Assembly: GCA_900552545.1 (NCBI GenBank)
Contig: USAL01000075.1
Location: forward strand, 1-8,642
Reading direction: 5' to 3'
DNA length: 8,642 nt
Source of the DNA: an uncultured Sutterella sp.
GTDB taxonomy: Bacteria > Pseudomonadota > Gammaproteobacteria > Burkholderiales > Burkholderiaceae_F
Shown: one piece after another, positions 1-6,349 of the stretch
Position numbering within the stretch: position 1 is the stretch's first letter
Layout: each line of letters opens with the position of its first letter
Position numbers and translations under genes: made by a program
Notes under the pieces: model-generated
Seen by the model: the letters and a program-made list of their open reading frames with translations, nothing else
Told to the model about the DNA's origin: nothing
The model's database searches: none

Positions 1-526
1 CCTCAATGCCCAGAAAGCGCCGGATGCGGGAGAAGGGAGAGGCTTCTCGCTTTTCCTTCGTGGGGTCGGCAACGAGAAAGAACCCTTCAAAGGGGCGCTT
101 GTCGCTTAAAAGATCGCGGTAGATGCGCCGCAGTTCGGGGTCAAGGCGCGCGTAAGCATCAAGCGACTCGTCAAAGACGGTGCGCGACTTCTGCGCGTCG
201 GCCACCGGGTTGTTCAATTCCGAGCCGTCGATCTTGTCGTTCTTGATGAGTCGGTGGTAGGGCTTTTTGGGAAAGAGAAGCGCCGACAAAAAGAGCGTGT
301 CGGCAAGGGGAAGGGCAATTGCCGCGCCCTTTTCGGCCAGCATCGGCGCATCGAACCCGACGATGTTGTGGCCTGCCGCGACGTCGGCGCCCTTGAGAAA
401 CTTGAGAAGCGCCGCCGGGTCCTTTTCGTGCAGGGTTCTGCCCTCGGAGTCGATTGCGCCGACGTCAAGCAGCCGTTTTCCGTCAGCGGAAAATTCGGTA
501 TCAAGAAAGACGACGCGTTGGGACAT
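1..526 (-). CDS. 3'-5' exonuclease domain, N-terminal part of a probable RecQ-like helicase/nuclease (partial)
   Basis: The reading frame runs off the left edge, so only the first 175 residues are visible. The DEDD exonuclease motifs are present: Exo I as FLDTE (D9, E11), Exo II as GHNIVGFD (H53, N54, D59), and a likely Exo III aspartate at D110 in NNPVADA. Between them is a KPYHRLIKNDK stretch (residues 88-98) containing H91. These motifs match two-metal exonucleases that remove nucleotides from 3' ends. From memory, the spaced KPYHxL...NNPxxDA arrangement resembles the front of long RecQ-type ATP-dependent helicases that carry an N-terminal exonuclease; no helicase motif is inside the window to confirm this. 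ATG at 526 is the only ATG start downstream of an in-frame TAA, but no clear Shine-Dalgarno precedes it. The gene is divergent from the aldolase. Alternatives are a stand-alone exonuclease or an epsilon-like protein. Confidence 0.75.
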   Translation of the reverse strand, partial: MSQRVVFLDTEFSADGKRLLDVGAIDSEGRTLHEKDPAALLKFLKGADVAAGHNIVGFDAPMLAEKGAAIALPLADTLFLSALLFPKKPYHRLIKNDKIDGSELNNPVADAQKSRTVFDESLDAYARLDPELRRIYRDLLSDKRPFEGFFLVADPTKEKREASPFSRIRRFLGIE

Positions 527-785
527 GGGTACGCCGGAGGAAAGCCAAAGCAAAGAGTGCGCTTTTTAGAAAAAGACCGCGCGGCGGCAGGGAACCCAAT
601 GGCAAAAGGGCACGAGCCCGCCGTTTCTAAAGATTGTATCCGTCGGCAACGGAAGGCTTCAAAAGCGCCTCGAAAGTGCCTTGAAAGCGCCGCAAAAAGC
701 ACGGCCCGCACCCAATGCGGCTACACTGCACTCCAGACTCCGGAGCCCGTGCCCCGGAGGGTCTAGTTTTCATCACCGATTGATC
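527..785. other. Divergent intergenic spacer with short phased repeats
   Basis: This 259-bp spacer separates the minus-strand exonuclease from the plus-strand aldolase and should hold both promoters. I cannot name a convincing promoter pair. TACACT at 722-727 is a possible plus-strand -10, but no good -35 lies 16-18 bp before it. A near-palindrome with arms CTTTTT/AAAAAG (562-575) sits 36-49 bp before the exonuclease start. Four degenerate 10-12 bp units occupy 657-700 and are listed separately. GGAGG at 756-760 is too far (25 nt) from the aldolase ATG to be its ribosome site. Confidence 0.6.
657..700. repeat. Four degenerate 10-12 bp tandem units (CTYGAAAGYGC-like)
   Basis: Consecutive units start at 657 (cttcaaaagcgc), 669 (ctcgaaagtgc), 680 (cttgaaagcgc) and 691 (cgcaaaaagc). 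The shared pattern is a pyrimidine-rich start, an AAA core and a trailing GYGC or GC. The spacing of 12, 11 and 11 bp is close to one turn of DNA. The array lies 86-129 bp before the aldolase start and more than 130 bp before the exonuclease start. It may be a regulator-binding array, a curved segment, or chance low complexity. Confidence 0.5.
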
Positions 786-1811
786 ATGCTCCACTTTGAT
801 ACCGACTACATGCGCGGCGCCCATCCCGAAGTGATGCGCCGGCTCGTTGAAACGAATCTTGACCAGACGCCGGGTTACGGCACCGACAGCCACACTGCCA
901 ATGCGCAAAAGCTCATTCTCGAGGCCTGCGGCCTTACCGAAGGGCGCGTGTACTTTCTTGCGGGCGGCACCCAGACCAACGCCACCGTGATCGACAGCGT
1001 GCTCGCGCGCCACGAGGGCGTGATCGGCGCCGTGACCTCGCACATCAACGTGCACGAGGCGGGCGCCGTCGAGGCCACCGGCCACAAGGTGCTCGCCATC
1101 CCCTCGCACGAGGGAAAGATTGACGCTGGGGAACTTGAGGAGTTCGTTGCCGATTTCTACCGCGACGACACCTACGAGCACATGGTCGCCCCGGGCATGG
1201 TCTACATTTCGCAGCCCACGGAGCTCGGCACCCTTTATAGCCTCAAGGAGCTTGAGGCGATCAGCCGCGTCTGCCGTCACTTCAAGATGGCGCTTTACAT
1301 CGACGGCGCGCGCCTGGGCTACGGGCTTGCGTCGCCTGCCTGCGACATGACGCTCAAGGACATCGCGCGTCTCGCGGACGTTTTCTACATCGGCGGCACG
1401 AAGGTGGGCGCGCTCTTTGGCGAAGCCGTGGTCGTTGCCATTCCGGCGCTTTTCCAGCACGCCGTGACGCTCATCAAGCGCCGCGGCGCGTTGATGGCCA
1501 AGGGCCGCTTGTTGGGCGTTCAGTTTGAGACGCTCTTTACCGACGATTTGTACCTCAAGCTCTCCGCCAACGCTGTCGACAAGGCGATGCAGCTCAAGAA
1601 GGCCTTTGTCGAGGCGGGCTATGCGCTTTACCTTGATTCGCCCACCAATCAGCAGTTCTTCGTGCTTCCCAACGAGGTGATGGATCGCCTGCACGAGGCC
1701 GCCACGTTCGAACTCTGGGGCCCGCGCGGCGAGCACGAGACGACGGTGCGCTTCGTGACCGACTGGGCGACGAGCCAGGACGACGTCGACGCGCTCAAGG
1801 CGCTTCTCTAA
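786..1811 (+). CDS. Threonine aldolase / beta-eliminating lyase family PLP enzyme
   Basis: The 341-residue product has the length and motif order of fold-type I PLP enzymes of the low-specificity threonine aldolase family, which cleave L-threonine or allo-threonine to glycine and acetaldehyde in the cytoplasm. Visible motifs are YGTD (31-34), the phosphate-binding GGTQTN (60-65), SHINVHEAG with H90 as likely ring-stacking residue, ISQPTELGTLYS (141-152), DGAR (173-176, with D173 facing the PLP nitrogen), and FYIGGTKVGALFG with K206 as the probable Schiff-base lysine. ATG at 786 is preferred because the family typically starts with an MLHFDTDYM-like sequence; the upstream in-frame extension to 681 looks non-coding. 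No Shine-Dalgarno is visible at a normal distance, so translation may be weak or leaderless. The true substrate could be another beta-hydroxy amino acid; the family also includes other lyases. Confidence 0.9.
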   Translation: MLHFDTDYMRGAHPEVMRRLVETNLDQTPGYGTDSHTANAQKLILEACGLTEGRVYFLAGGTQTNATVIDSVLARHEGVIGAVTSHINVHEAGAVEATGHKVLAIPSHEGKIDAGELEEFVADFYRDDTYEHMVAPGMVYISQPTELGTLYSLKELEAISRVCRHFKMALYIDGARLGYGLASPACDMTLKDIARLADVFYIGGTKVGALFGEAVVVAIPALFQHAVTLIKRRGALMAKGRLLGVQFETLFTDDLYLKLSANAVDKAMQLKKAFVEAGYALYLDSPTNQQFFVLPNEVMDRLHEAATFELWGPRGEHETTVRFVTDWATSQDDVDALKALL

Positions 1812-1854
1812 GCCTGGTAAGCCGGCAGCCCGGCAATACCGCAAAAAACGCAGG

Positions 1855-1904
1855 GACAGTCTCTCAAACCCGCATGATGTGCGGGTTTGAGGCCCTTGAC
1901 TGTC
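1855..1904 (+). terminator. Strong hairpin after the aldolase gene, possible terminator
   Basis: CTCAAACCCGCA (1863-1874) and its exact reverse complement (1880-1891) form a perfect 12-bp stem with a 5-nt loop. GACAGT (1855-1860) and ACTGTC (1899-1904) can extend it across an uneven internal loop. No T-run follows, so it is not a classical intrinsic terminator. It could be a processing or 3'-end stabilising structure, or an operator, because the TTGACA of the candidate metN promoter starts immediately after it. Confidence 0.4.
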
Positions 1905-1933
1905 TTGACAAACGCCCCCGAACATTGGACACT
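1905..1933 (+). promoter_or_regulatory. Candidate promoter for metNIQ
   Basis: A perfect -35 TTGACA (1905-1910) is followed 17 bp later by a weak -10, GACACT (1928-1933, three of six matches). It would give a leader of roughly 195 nt before metN. The -10 is poor, so an activator would be expected if this is the promoter. Confidence 0.3.
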
Positions 1934-1979
1934 CTGCGTTCACGCCAATGAACGCACGCGGCACGCGGATTCGCGCGCG

Positions 1980-2040
1980 GCGCCGCTTCCGGCCGGCGCT
2001 TTTTCCCGTTCTGCGGGCGACTTTTTCGCGCTTTACGGGA
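1980..2040 (+). promoter_or_regulatory. Structured leader of metNIQ with terminator-like hairpin
   Basis: GCGCCG (1980-1985) and CGGCGC (1994-1999) form a hairpin followed directly by TTTTT (2000-2004), an intrinsic-terminator layout. Immediately after, CCCG (2005-2008) can pair either with CGGG (2014-2017) or, as part of TCCCGT (2004-2009), with ACGGGA (2035-2040), enclosing GCGA/TCGC at 2017-2029. This could be premature termination control of methionine uptake, or simply the end of the aldolase transcript. No Met-rich leader peptide is visible. Confidence 0.35.
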
Positions 2041-2136
2041 CTCTCGTTGCCCGCGGCCAAAGGCCTAAGCCCGGAACAATTCCTTTTATTCGCATCAGCA
2101 CGCGGGTCCGGCGGCAGCCATTCCCATTGAGGCACC

Positions 2137-3162
2137 ATGCTCGAACTCAAGCACATCACCAAAACCTTCAACACCGACGCGGGCCCCGTGACGGCCGTCA
2201 ACGACGTGTCGCTCACCATCAATCAGGGTGAAATCTTCGGCATCATCGGTTTTTCCGGCGCGGGCAAATCGACGCTCGTGCGCTGCATCAATCTGCTCGA
2301 GCGGCCGACCTCGGGCGAAGTCGTCATTGACGGCACGGATCTCACCCGGCTCTCGGACGCCGATCTTCGCGTCGTGCGCCGCCGCATCGGCATGATCTTT
2401 CAGCACTTCAACCTGATGCCGAGCCGCACGGTGTTTGACAACATCGCGTTGGCGCTTCGACATTCGGGCCTTGACAAGGCCGCCCGCGCCAAGAAGATCG
2501 AGTCGTTGCTCGAACTCGTGGGGTTGTCCGACAAGATCAACGCCTATCCGGCGCAGCTCTCGGGTGGCCAGAAGCAGCGCGTGGCCATCGCGCGAGCGCT
2601 CGCGAACGACCCCAAGGTGCTTTTGTGCGACGAGGCGACGAGCGCCCTTGATCCGCAGACCACGCGCTCGATTCTGCGGCTTCTGAAGGAAGTCAATGAA
2701 AAGTTGAAGCTCACGATCGTCGTCATCACCCACCAGATGGGCGTGATCAAGGAAATCTGTGATCGCGTGGCGGTGATGAAGACGGGCCGCATCGTCGAGG
2801 AGGGCTCGATTCTTGAGATCTTCGCGCACCCCAAGGATGTGCTCACGAAGGACTTCATCAACACGGCCAACAACGTCAAGAAGTTCCTCGAGGTGGTCAA
2901 GAGCGGGGCGCTTGCCGACGAGTTGAAGCCCGGCGACAAGGTGCTCCTTCTTACCTACCTCGGCAAGTCCGCGGGCGAGCCGATGGTCGTTGCGCTCTAC
3001 GAGCGCTTCGGCGTCAAGGCCAACATTGTCTTTGGCAACATCGACTTCATCGCGGGCCAGGCGCTCGGCAAGCTCGGCGTCGTTCTCTCGGGTACGCCCG
3101 AGTCGATTGCCGCCGCTGAGGATTACTTGAAGAAAAACGGCGTCACCATCGAGGAGCTCTAA
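2137..3162 (+). CDS. metN: Methionine ABC transporter ATP-binding protein MetN
   Basis: The 341-residue protein is the ATPase of the MetNIQ importer, which drives methionine uptake across the inner membrane. The ABC domain is complete: Walker A GFSGAGKST (38-46), Q-loop Q89, signature LSGGQ (141-145), Walker B VLLCDE (161-166) and H-loop H199. After about residue 265 comes the C-terminal NIL (ACT-like) domain, which in E. coli MetN binds methionine and inhibits transport, so feedback inhibition is expected here. Length matches E. coli MetN (343). ATG at 2137 has GAGG 4 nt upstream and begins the usual MLELKHITKTF-like sequence. The stop codon directly abuts the metI start, indicating translational coupling. 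The NIL domain separates it from amino-acid ATPases such as GlnQ. Confidence 0.97.
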   Translation: MLELKHITKTFNTDAGPVTAVNDVSLTINQGEIFGIIGFSGAGKSTLVRCINLLERPTSGEVVIDGTDLTRLSDADLRVVRRRIGMIFQHFNLMPSRTVFDNIALALRHSGLDKAARAKKIESLLELVGLSDKINAYPAQLSGGQKQRVAIARALANDPKVLLCDEATSALDPQTTRSILRLLKEVNEKLKLTIVVITHQMGVIKEICDRVAVMKTGRIVEEGSILEIFAHPKDVLTKDFINTANNVKKFLEVVKSGALADELKPGDKVLLLTYLGKSAGEPMVVALYERFGVKANIVFGNIDFIAGQALGKLGVVLSGTPESIAAAEDYLKKNGVTIEEL

Positions 3163-3840
3163 ATGGATTTCATCAACACATTGATGCCCAACTTCTCGCG
3201 CTTGAGCGGCGAGCTGCTTGAGTGCATCGGCCAGACCTTCACGATGCTTGCCGTCTCGGGCACGATCGCCTGGGTGCTCGGCGTTGCCGTGGGCGTGCTG
3301 CTTGTCGTGTGCCGCCCGCACGGCATTCTCGAAAACCGCGTGCTCTTTACCATCTTTGACCGCGGCATCGACCTCATCCGCTCGATTCCCTTCATCATTC
3401 TCATCGTGCTCCTGATCCCGGTGAGCCGCTTTCTCGTCGGCACGGGCTCGGGCGTGACGGGCTCCTTCGTGGCGCTCGTGGCGGGCACCGTGCCCTTCTT
3501 CGCGCGCCAGATCGAGTCGGTCCTCTCCGACATCGACCACGGCCTCATCGAGGCAAGCCAGGCGATGGGCTTTTCGCCGCGCGAGATCATCTTCAGCGTC
3601 TATCTCAAGGAAAGCATTCCGGGCATCACGCGCGTGACGATGATCACGTTCGTGAGCCTCGTGGGCATCACCGCCATTGCGGGCGCGATCGGCGCAGGGG
3701 GCTTGGGCGACTTCGCCATTCGCTACGGCTATCAGATGGGCTACCGCGACATGATCTGGCTTACGGTGATCATCATCCTTGCCATCATCAGCGTCTTTCA
3801 GTTCTTCGGCAACCTCATCGTGCGCCGTTCGACGCACTGA
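3163..3840 (+). CDS. metI: Methionine ABC transporter permease MetI
   Basis: This 225-residue inner-membrane protein is the permease of the methionine importer (E. coli MetI is 217). Hydrophobic segments are seen at about 27-50, 72-90, 98-113, 155-180 and 197-220, fitting the five-helix MetI topology. The cytoplasmic coupling-helix (EAA) motif that docks on MetN lies at 130-153, beginning EASQAMG. GIGAGGLGDF-like residues (AIGAGGLGDF, 175-184) are typical of this permease family. The start codon follows the metN stop with no gap, and GAGGAG (3151-3156) inside the metN end is a good ribosome site 6 nt away. The TGA stop overlaps a possible ATG at 3840, but metQ most likely starts later. Confidence 0.96.
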   Translation: MDFINTLMPNFSRLSGELLECIGQTFTMLAVSGTIAWVLGVAVGVLLVVCRPHGILENRVLFTIFDRGIDLIRSIPFIILIVLLIPVSRFLVGTGSGVTGSFVALVAGTVPFFARQIESVLSDIDHGLIEASQAMGFSPREIIFSVYLKESIPGITRVTMITFVSLVGITAIAGAIGAGGLGDFAIRYGYQMGYRDMIWLTVIIILAIISVFQFFGNLIVRRSTH

Positions 3841-3877
3841 TGCTGACGGGTTTCGATAAAAAGTTTTTTGACTGCAC

Positions 3878-3883
3878 AGAGGG
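3878..3883 (+). promoter_or_regulatory. Ribosome binding site that fixes the metQ start
   Basis: AGAGGG ends 7 nt before ATG 3891. The alternative ATG at 3840, overlapping the metI stop, would add 17 residues in front of the signal peptide and place charged residues ahead of it, so 3891 is preferred. Confidence 0.75.
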
Positions 3884-3890
3884 AAAACAA

Positions 3891-4778
3891 ATGGCACTTT
3901 TGAATTCTGTTTTTAAGAAAATCACGTTCGCTGCGGCCGCGGCCGCGGTGTGCGCTGCCGCGCTTACGGGCTGCGGCGACGACGGCAAGAGCAAGGCGCA
4001 GGCCGAGGGCTTTACGGTCGTCAAGGTGGGCGTCGTGGGCGACTACAACGCGCAGTGGGATACGATCAACAAGCTTCTTGCCAAGGACAAGATCGAGGTG
4101 AAGCTCGTGAAGTTCTCCGACTACGCCACGCCCAACCGCGCGCTTGCCGACGGCGAAATCGATCTCAACGCCTTCCAGCACAAGGCCTATCTCGCAAACG
4201 ACATCGCCCGCAACGGCTACAAGATCGAGGCGATCGGCGACACGATCCTCACGCCCCTGCGCGTCTTCAACAACAAGGCCAAGTTGAAGTCGATGAAGGA
4301 CGTCAAGGACGGCGACATCTTCGCCATTCCGAGCGACCTCACCAACGGCGGCCGTGCGCTGAAGCTTCTTGAGGCCGCTGGCCTCATCGTCTGCGATCCC
4401 GCCAAGGGCTTCGTTCCCACCAAGACCGACATCACCAAGTACAACGTCAAGATTCAGATCCGCGAGGCTGAGTCGGGCGTGCTCTACAACATTCTCCCCG
4501 ACGTGTCGGCTGCGCTCATCAACGGCGGCAACGCCTACACCGCGGGCCTTGCCGCCGTGAAGGACTCGATCTACACGGAGGACGTCAACGCCAAGACCAA
4601 TCCGCGCGTGGGCGAGCTCTACAACGTGATCGTTGCGCGCACGAAGGACAAGGACAACCCCGTCTACAAGAAGGTGGTCGACGCCTATCACACGTTTGAT
4701 ACCGCCAAGACCCTGATGGACGTCTACAAGGGCGCCTTCACCCCGGTCTGGGAAGGGGCTGAGAAGTACAAGTACTAA
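3891..4778 (+). CDS. metQ: Methionine-binding lipoprotein MetQ
   Basis: The 295-residue product is the periplasmic substrate-binding lipoprotein that hands methionine to MetI (NlpA/MetQ family). It starts with a lipoprotein signal: K9-K10, an alanine-rich hydrophobic core (14-24), and lipobox LTGC with C28 as the lipidated residue; the mature protein begins CGDDGK. The body has family features: VVKVGVVGDYNAQW, a DYATPNRALADGEIDLNAFQHKAYL-type region (typical of the ligand cleft), DTILTPLRVFNNK, IPSDLTNGGRALKLLEAAGLI and a closing FTPVWEG. It lies 50 nt after metI in the same operon. The hydrophobic core is encoded by an unusually GC-pure run with two overlapping GCGGCCGC copies (3933-3946). 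Exact ligand (L-Met, D-Met or a derivative) cannot be read from sequence. Confidence 0.95.
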   Translation: MALLNSVFKKITFAAAAAAVCAAALTGCGDDGKSKAQAEGFTVVKVGVVGDYNAQWDTINKLLAKDKIEVKLVKFSDYATPNRALADGEIDLNAFQHKAYLANDIARNGYKIEAIGDTILTPLRVFNNKAKLKSMKDVKDGDIFAIPSDLTNGGRALKLLEAAGLIVCDPAKGFVPTKTDITKYNVKIQIREAESGVLYNILPDVSAALINGGNAYTAGLAAVKDSIYTEDVNAKTNPRVGELYNVIVARTKDKDNPVYKKVVDAYHTFDTAKTLMDVYKGAFTPVWEGAEKYKY

Positions 4779-4790
4779 GCGCGGGCTTTG

Positions 4791-4836
4791 AAAAAGGCGG
4801 GCGGCTTCCTTTGAACGGGATCCGCGCCGCCTTTTT
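4791..4836 (+). terminator. Intrinsic terminator after metQ
   Basis: AAAAAGGCGG (4791-4800) pairs with CCGCCTTTTT (4827-4836). GCGG (4801-4804) and CCGC (4822-4825) extend the stem across a single bulged G, leaving a 17-nt loop. It begins 13 nt after the metQ stop. The A-tract/T-tract symmetry is typical of rho-independent terminators, although the long loop may make it leaky. It is only 69 bp from the next start codon. Confidence 0.75.
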
Positions 4837-4854
4837 AGCCTCAGAACACGGTCC

Positions 4855-4888
4855 TCAAACGTTCAAACCGCTTCAAACAACTTCAAAC
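4855..4888 (+). repeat. Four phased TCAAAC repeats before the amidohydrolase
   Basis: TCAAAC occurs at 4855-4860, 4863-4868, 4873-4878 and 4883-4888, the last three as TTCAAAC at exact 10-bp intervals. The array sits 18-51 bp before the amidohydrolase ATG, between the metQ terminator and the gene. It could be a helically phased binding array or a bent, A-rich leader. I see no normal -10/-35 pair in this 69-bp gap. Confidence 0.55.
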
Positions 4889-4905
4889 AGAGACGAGCAC
4901 ACATC

Positions 4906-6102
4906 ATGCTTCACATCGATCCGTCGGTTCTCAAGCTGCAGGACTACATCGTCGGCATGCGCCGCTACTTTCATGCGCACCCCGAAGTGAGCCTCAAGGA
5001 ATTCAAAACGAGCGAGCGTATCAAGGCCGAGCTTGACGCCGCAGGCATCGACTACGAGGGAGTGGGTGAAACGGGCGTTTGCGCCCGCATCAAGGGCAAA
5101 AAGCCCCTTGCCGCGGGCGCCAAGCCCCGCATCGTCGCGCTTCGCGCCGACATGGATGCGCTCGGAATGCAGGATCTGAAGAGCTGTGAATACGCTTCGC
5201 AAAACGAGGGCTTCTGCCACGCCTGCGGCCACGACGGACATACGGCCTCGCTTCTAGCCGCGGCGCGCATTCTCAAGGAGCGCGAAAACGAGTTTTCGGG
5301 CGAAGTGCGGCTCTTTTTCCAGCAGGCCGAGGAAATCGGCCAGGGCGCGCGGCAGTTCGTCGCCGCGGGGCTCTTAAAGGGCGTCGACCGGATTCTGGGC
5401 GCGCACGTCACCCCGTCGCTCGAAGTGGGACAGGTGGCCGCGATGCCCGGGCCCATCAACGCGAGCTGCGACTACTTCCGCATCCGCATCAAGGGCAAGG
5501 GCGCGCACGTCTCCAAGCCTCATCTCGGCATCGACGCGCTTTACATCGCTAGCCAGATCGTCGTGGCGCTGCAGAGCATCGTCGCGCGCAGCACCGATCC
5601 GATGGATTCGGTCGTCGTGGGCGTGGGCAAGGCCTGGGCGGGCACGCAATACAACATCGTGGCCGAAGAGGCCGAGCTCGAAGGCACGACGCGCGCCTTC
5701 ACGCCCGAGGTGCGCGCCTTCACGAACAAGCGCGTCAAGGACATCGCCGAGCAGACGGCGGCCCTGTACGGCGCCTCGTGCGAAGTCACCGTCAAGGACT
5801 ATTCGCTGCCGCTCATCACCGACGCGGGCGTTGCTGCCGAAGTGCGCGCCGTCGCGCAGACGATCGTGGGGCCCGAGGGCATCGTCGCGGACTATCCGAA
5901 GTCGATGCAGGCCGAGGACTTCGCCGACTACATGCCGCACTGCCGCGGCGCGTTCGTCTACTTCGGCACGCGCAGCGACAAGCCCGGCACCGAGTACTCC
6001 AACCACAACGGGCACTTCGACATTGACGAGCGGGGCTTGCTAGTCTCCTGCAGCCTGTACGTGAACTACGCGCTCTGGGTTTTGAACGACCTGAAGGACT
6101 AA
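4906..6102 (+). CDS. M20D family amidohydrolase (N-acyl amino acid / hippurate hydrolase-like)
   Basis: This 398-residue cytoplasmic metalloenzyme belongs to the M20D amidohydrolases, which hydrolyse amide bonds of N-acyl amino acids such as hippurate, N-acetyl-cysteine derivatives or auxin conjugates. Visible metal and catalytic residues are C107, H109 and H112 in ACGHDGH, E142-E143 in QQAEE, H167 in GAHVTP and H367 near the C-terminus in NHNGHFD. The dimerisation (lid) domain lies at roughly 185-300, including KGKGAHVSKPH. Length is typical. ATG 4906 is preceded only by a weak GAGACGAG-like ribosome site. The position just after metNIQ suggests release of methionine or another sulfur amino acid from an acyl conjugate, but this is inferred from context; a terminator lies between, so co-transcription would need read-through. 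Confidence 0.92.
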   Translation: MLHIDPSVLKLQDYIVGMRRYFHAHPEVSLKEFKTSERIKAELDAAGIDYEGVGETGVCARIKGKKPLAAGAKPRIVALRADMDALGMQDLKSCEYASQNEGFCHACGHDGHTASLLAAARILKERENEFSGEVRLFFQQAEEIGQGARQFVAAGLLKGVDRILGAHVTPSLEVGQVAAMPGPINASCDYFRIRIKGKGAHVSKPHLGIDALYIASQIVVALQSIVARSTDPMDSVVVGVGKAWAGTQYNIVAEEAELEGTTRAFTPEVRAFTNKRVKDIAEQTAALYGASCEVTVKDYSLPLITDAGVAAEVRAVAQTIVGPEGIVADYPKSMQAEDFADYMPHCRGAFVYFGTRSDKPGTEYSNHNGHFDIDERGLLVSCSLYVNYALWVLNDLKD

Positions 6103-6136
6103 AGCAAAATAAGGCCGTAGGCGTTTTCCAAACGAG

Positions 6137-6184
6137 AAGGCGCTGCCTCACCGGTTTTCAAAGCCGATGAAGCGGCGCCTTTTT
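6137..6184 (+). terminator. Intrinsic terminator after the amidohydrolase
   Basis: AAGGCGCTGC (6137-6146) pairs with GCGGCGCCTT (6172-6181) in a 10-bp stem with one G-U pair, and TTTTT covers 6180-6184. The loop is 25 nt and contains a possible smaller fold. It lies 35 nt after the stop. There is no T-run in the opposite direction, so it should act on the plus strand only. Confidence 0.75.
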
Positions 6185-6297
6185 GCGTGTCCCGAAGGGG
6201 CCTGAAGCGCACGAAGGGCTTGGAGCGCCATTTCGGCCCCAAAGCCAGTATTGGCGGGCCAAAGCGCGGTTTTCAATGCATCAAAAATATGCGTCTA

Positions 6298-6310
6298 ATT
6301 AGTAACTAAT
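6298..6310. promoter_or_regulatory. 13-bp perfect palindrome, possible operator
   Basis: ATTAGT-A-ACTAAT is a perfect inverted repeat with a one-base centre in an AT-rich pocket unlike the GC-rich surroundings. It has the look of a dimeric regulator site, but it sits between the 3' ends of two convergent genes, where an operator is not expected. Its function is unknown. Confidence 0.3.
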
Positions 6311-6349
6311 CCGCGGCGAATCGGTTGACGCCTGACGTCGCGCCCCGGG

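Larger units (their letters stand above)
1812..2136. other. 325-bp gene-free region: aldolase 3' end and metN leader
   Basis: No believable gene is present. From left to right the region holds a small GC hairpin just after the aldolase stop (arms 1821-1825 and 1830-1834), a strong hairpin at 1855-1904, a perfect TTGACA (1905-1910), a GC hairpin followed by five T (1980-2004), two mutually exclusive pairings at 2004-2040, and GGCC-AAA-GGCC at 2055-2065. GAGG at 2129-2132 is the likely metN ribosome site, only 4 nt before the ATG. I do not recognise a known SAM riboswitch class here. Confidence 0.6.
6103..6349. other. Convergent intergenic spacer with hairpins and an AT-rich palindrome
   Basis: The 247-bp gap between convergent genes holds the amidohydrolase terminator, a second hairpin at 6235-6260 (GGCCC/GGGCC outside, GCCA/TGGC inside, a 4-nt bulge on one side), and a short AT-rich pocket (about 6275-6312) ending in a perfect 13-bp palindrome. 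The 6235-6260 hairpin has no T-run in either direction, so its role as terminator for the minus-strand flavoprotein is unproven. No gene is seen. Confidence 0.55.

Noticed and set aside
608..619. GGGC-ACGA-GCCC hairpin as a terminator
   Set aside because: The stem is only 4 bp, and no minus-strand gene lies upstream for it to end.
1948..2130. 60-codon open frame before metN as a leader peptide
   Set aside because: It has no ribosome site, no methionine after the start, and Arg-rich content that follows from GC composition.
627..2222. 531-residue minus-strand open frame over the aldolase gene
   Set aside because: It is the antisense shadow of a clear PLP enzyme; its composition (His, Arg, Val, Glu rich, no family motif) is typical of GC-rich antisense frames.
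3840..3890. Upstream ATG at 3840 as the metQ start
   Set aside because: It would put 17 polar residues before a good lipoprotein signal peptide; ATG 3891 has a better-placed ribosome site.
2095..3897. 600-residue minus-strand open frame over metN and metI
   Set aside because: Antisense to two well-recognised genes, with no motif or ribosome site; GC-rich codon bias keeps the opposite frame free of stops.
3798..4691. 297-residue minus-strand open frame over metQ
   Set aside because: Shadow of metQ with no recognisable domain.
4855..4888. CRISPR-like array from the TTCAAAC repeats
   Set aside because: Repeats are 6-7 bp with 2-4 bp spacers, far too short for CRISPR, and no cas gene is present.
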